A stretch of DNA of 61,412 bases from Serpula lacrymans var. lacrymans S7.9 (lineage: Eukaryota; Basidiomycota; Agaricomycetes; Boletales; Serpulaceae). The translations under genes were made by a program, and so were the position numbers. Positions within the stretch are counted from its first letter, which is position 1. Each line of letters starts with the position of its first letter. Below, piece after piece: positions 58,715 through 61,412 of this stretch. The notes under the pieces were generated by a model. The model was not told the origin of the DNA and ran no database searches. It worked only from the letters and a program-made list of their open reading frames with translations. The stretch spans positions 123,328 through 184,739 of the forward strand of contig NW_006763310.1 of the NCBI RefSeq assembly GCF_000218685.1. Reading direction: 5' to 3'.

Positions 58715-60888
58715 GTCACTTGGGTGCCTTTGCTCCCCGTAACAATGAAGTAAACCACAACAAGGTGGCCCCTGCTCCAGGGTGTTGCACAAGCAATCAC
58801 AGAAAGAAGGGGGTGGCTCCCCAATTTGTAAAAAATAAATTTCTCAATTTGTTATCAGAAGTATGTACTTGTATGCAAAACTGTAACTGTGATATTTATG
58901 ATACCACAGCTGCACCAGCATCTCCCTTGGAGTGTGGCCCCGGCGAGACAAACACTAGGGTGCTTGATTCTGGTAGAATAAAAAATAAAAATATAGAAAA
59001 TCTTAAAGTAGAAAAACATGTTTCTTTTGATATTTCTTCTCCTTCTTGTCTGGGGCATAGTACACCCAACCAATGCACTGCTTGATTCAGGCACTAACGG
59101 CATCTTCATGGATCAAGTCTGGGCGGAGCAAATTAGACTCCCCCTTGTAAAATTAGATATATCTATTCCTGTCTATAACGTTGACGGTACGCTCAACACG
59201 GGTGGCTGCATCACGCACAAATGTTCTTTTGTTGTCAAGTACCAAGGACACAGAGAACAAATCATTGCAGAAACTACCCAACTAGGGAAGATTAATTTAA
59301 TCCTAGGCTGGACCTGGCTATTTAAACACAATCCTAAAATCGACTGGCAGACAGGGGTTGTCACATTGTCACGTTGCCCTCAGGAGTGTGAGGACTTGGG
59401 TAAGCCAAGTCGTGTCCGTAAAACTGAGTGAGATGAAAGGATAGATGCTGGTCACGTTTATGCCCAACTCAGATCTTTAGATAAGATTGACAATGACAAT
59501 AACAAGGTAAAACCTGAGGAAGAGATTAAGAGGCTGGTACCTCCCGGGTACCATGACTTCTGGAAAGTCTTTTCAAAACATGAATCAGAGCGCTTCCCAG
59601 AGGCTAAGCCTTGGGACCATGCTATAGATTTGAAGGACACCTTCAAACCGAGAAAAGGACACATGATACCGCTCTCTGCTCCAGAAAGAGATGAGGTTTC
59701 TAGTTTCATAGATGAACAGCTTAGGAAGGGTTACATCAGACCTTCCAAAAGCCCTATGACGTCCCCGATGTTCTTCATTCCTAAAAAGGATGGTAAGAAG
59801 CATATGATTATGGACTATCATTACTTGAATGAGTACACGGTTAAAAACACATATCCACGGCCAGAACGGAATCAGGATGGACCCTGAGAAAGCTTAAGCT
59901 ATTTTGGATTGGCCTGAACCTACTTGCATCTGTCAGGCAACGAATACGAAGCTATATAACAAAACTCAATGCTTGGTCAAGTCCTTGGTGCAAGGCAGTG
60001 AAGCAGGGTATAAGAGTTGAAGAGTATCGGTATAAGCGCAAATCCAAAATAATATTGAACTAAAGAATAATACATTGAGTATGTACTTCTTTATATAGTG
60101 AACAGCAAGGGTCAGACCGAGAAAGGGAAGAATTAAGAAAGTGGTCTGACCAACTGACTAACCAATAGGAAAAGAAAGAGAAAATGGTCTGATCTATCGT
60201 ATTTACTAATCGTATGAGAATAAGTATTGGTAAGGGGTGTGCGATTGGCTGTATCAGTAAGCCCATGAGAAGGCACTGACTCACAACCTTCTTCGCTTAT
60301 CAATATCCCTCCAAAGTGTTCCCAGACATAGCACTGGATCGTTGCTATGTCATTTGGATATCTTCTCAAAGGTCTACAACAGGTCTCCTTTGTTGCAAGT
60401 ACAATAGGACGTGAGTGTGAATAGAGAATAAGAAGAAAAAGGATAAAAGTAATAAGATACCGGCTGTGATCTCTAGTCCAAGAGCAAGAGGAGTGACAGG
60501 GATTGAGTCTGTTAACCACAACATGATGGGAATGTGATGAGAAAATTTGATTCCTCACAGCGTCAAAGGAGTTAGGGCCTTCCTTGGCTTAGGCAACTTC
60601 TACCGAAGATTTGTCGAAAACTTCGCAAAAATCACGAGACCGTTGAACAATCTCACCAAAAAGGATATCGTTTGGCACTGGGGCACCAAAGAACAAGAAG
60701 CTTTTGACAAGCTTAAACAGCCATTTACAACAGCGCCCATATTAGCATTTCCAGAATTAGACAAAGAGTTCCGGCTAGAAACCGACTCTTCTGCTTCTGG
60801 GGCTGTTTTGTCAATTAAATGCCCTGACGATCTTTGGAGGCCTTGTGCCTATTTATCACATAGTTTGTTGCCTACAGAGCGCAACCTG
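58715..60888 (+). pseudogene. Ty3/gypsy family A pol, internally deleted and interrupted
   Basis: In order: the aspartic protease with LLDSGTNGIFMD (DSG) and LILGWTWLFKHNPKIDW (59080-59350). Next is the RT start (SERFPEAKPWDHAIDL, LRKGYIRPSKSPMTSP, FFIPKKDGKKHMIMDYHYLN). After NTYP it jumps to MDPEKA*AILDWPEPTC, so the RT palm with YxDD is deleted. A solo LTR follows (59931-60559). The frame resumes with SVKGVRAFLGLGNFYRRFVE and RNase H-type ETDSSASGAVLSI, ending in LLPTERNLD at the junction with a copia fragment. Several stops are present. Confidence 0.75.
59931..60559. mobile_element. Solo LTR (family D) in pol
   Basis: The 629-bp insert starts TGTCAGGCAACG and ends GATTCCTCACA. It is flanked by GCATC (59926-59930) and GCGTC (60560-60564), a 5-bp target duplication with one mismatch. 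The pol frame reads on both sides of it (EPTCI / SVKGVRAFLG). TATATAG occurs at about 60093. Confidence 0.75.
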
Positions 60889-61251
60889 GACTCATGTAGA
60901 ACAGCCAAACAATGCCAATGTGATCGGAAGCAGATAAGTCTTCAAGGTCAAAAAGACCACATTTGGAGCTATTGACAAATACAAGGCCAGGTTAGTTGCA
61001 CAAGATTTCAGTCAAGTAGAAGGGGCTGACTATTTTGATACCTTTGCGCCTATCACGAAAACAGCCTTGCTACGCATCATCTTCACAATAGCTGCCCAAT
61101 AAAACTGGGAACTACATCAAATGGTCATCAAGACTGCTTACATAAAAGGTGAACTTGACAACAATGAAGTGATATTTATGGGTTAATCCCCAGGTTATGC
61201 TACCCCAGGATGAGAGAAGCCAGTGCTTCGCCTAAATAAAATGCTGTATGG
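60884..61251 (+). pseudogene. Ty1/copia reverse transcriptase fragment
   Basis: The frame reads THVEQPNNANVIGSR*VFKVK, DKYKARLVAQDFSQVEGADY, FDTFAPITKTALLRIIFTIA, NWELHQMVIKTAYIKGELDN and RLNKMLYGV, the classical opening of copia RT. At least four in-frame stops occur. A family A LTR starts at 61252, cutting the fragment after KMLYGV. Confidence 0.85.
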
Positions 61252-61412
61252 TGTTACGATAACGCATTTTTGGACCTTTAAATTTCATTCTCCTCTTTAA
61301 ACTTTTACTGTAGTTTTTACACACTGTGCCATGCATCACTTTCCTTTTTGTTCAAACTCCACCTTCTCACGCCACGCTGCCTTTTTTATTTTTATTTTTA
61401 GCTACAAGTCTG
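61252..61412 (+). repeat. Family A LTR, 5' part (cut by the window end)
   Basis: Starts TGTTACGATAACGC and continues with TTTGGACCTTTAAATTTC as in the other LTR copies on the opposite strand. It is inserted in, or joined to, the copia RT fragment. Confidence 0.7.

Overview
This window looks like a transposon-rich stretch of a basidiomycete (Agaricomycetes) nuclear genome. The reasons are: nearly all genes are broken by many short introns (about 50-60 nt), there are family types common in mushrooms (multi-pass proteins resembling DUF6534, an alpha-type kinase, Plavaka/CACTA Tnp2 transposase, an Agaricomycete-type integrase core), and Ty3/gypsy, Ty1/copia and Helitron relics are nested in one another. 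All calls come from reading the sequence; no database search was run.

Layout. (1) 1-13612 is mostly mobile DNA: the right end of a large TIR element (1-1354) beside a Pif1-like helicase fragment, a decayed unknown gene, one intact unknown 5-exon gene (3524-4600), and then a reverse-strand nest. A Ty3/gypsy element (family A) has its gag split by an LTR-like element (family B, 7546-12169), which is itself split by a Helitron (8354-11175). A separate 275-bp solo LTR sits in the gag 3' part with a perfect 5-bp target duplication. (2) 13613-36927 is a gene island: alpha/beta hydrolase, amino-acid permease, a DUF6534-like membrane protein, then UbiA prenyltransferase, FAD monooxygenase 1, MFS exporter, Gfo/Idh/MocA oxidoreductase and FAD monooxygenase 2. 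The last five together look like a small prenylated-phenol/quinone metabolite cluster (inference). (3) 36928-44236 (perhaps to 44265) is a 7.3-kb element bounded by 253-bp inverted repeats about 99% identical. It carries an alpha-kinase gene, a divergently transcribed 467-aa integrase gene and a 235-aa gene with a viroplasmin/RNase H1-N-like end. (4) 44266-49860 holds a second DUF6534-like gene and a disordered-protein gene. (5) About 49861-61412 is a second mobile nest: a copia gag-integrase part, a truncated Plavaka transposase, a second copy of element B with its ORF, a decayed gypsy A element with another solo LTR, and a copia RT fragment cut by a family A LTR.

The most interesting object is the TIR element in (3). 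It appears to be a self-contained DNA transposon in which a retroviral-type integrase travels with a protein kinase, with genes filling the space almost from TIR to TIR. A second copy of its right end at the window start, identical apart from about two differences, shows recent activity or duplication.
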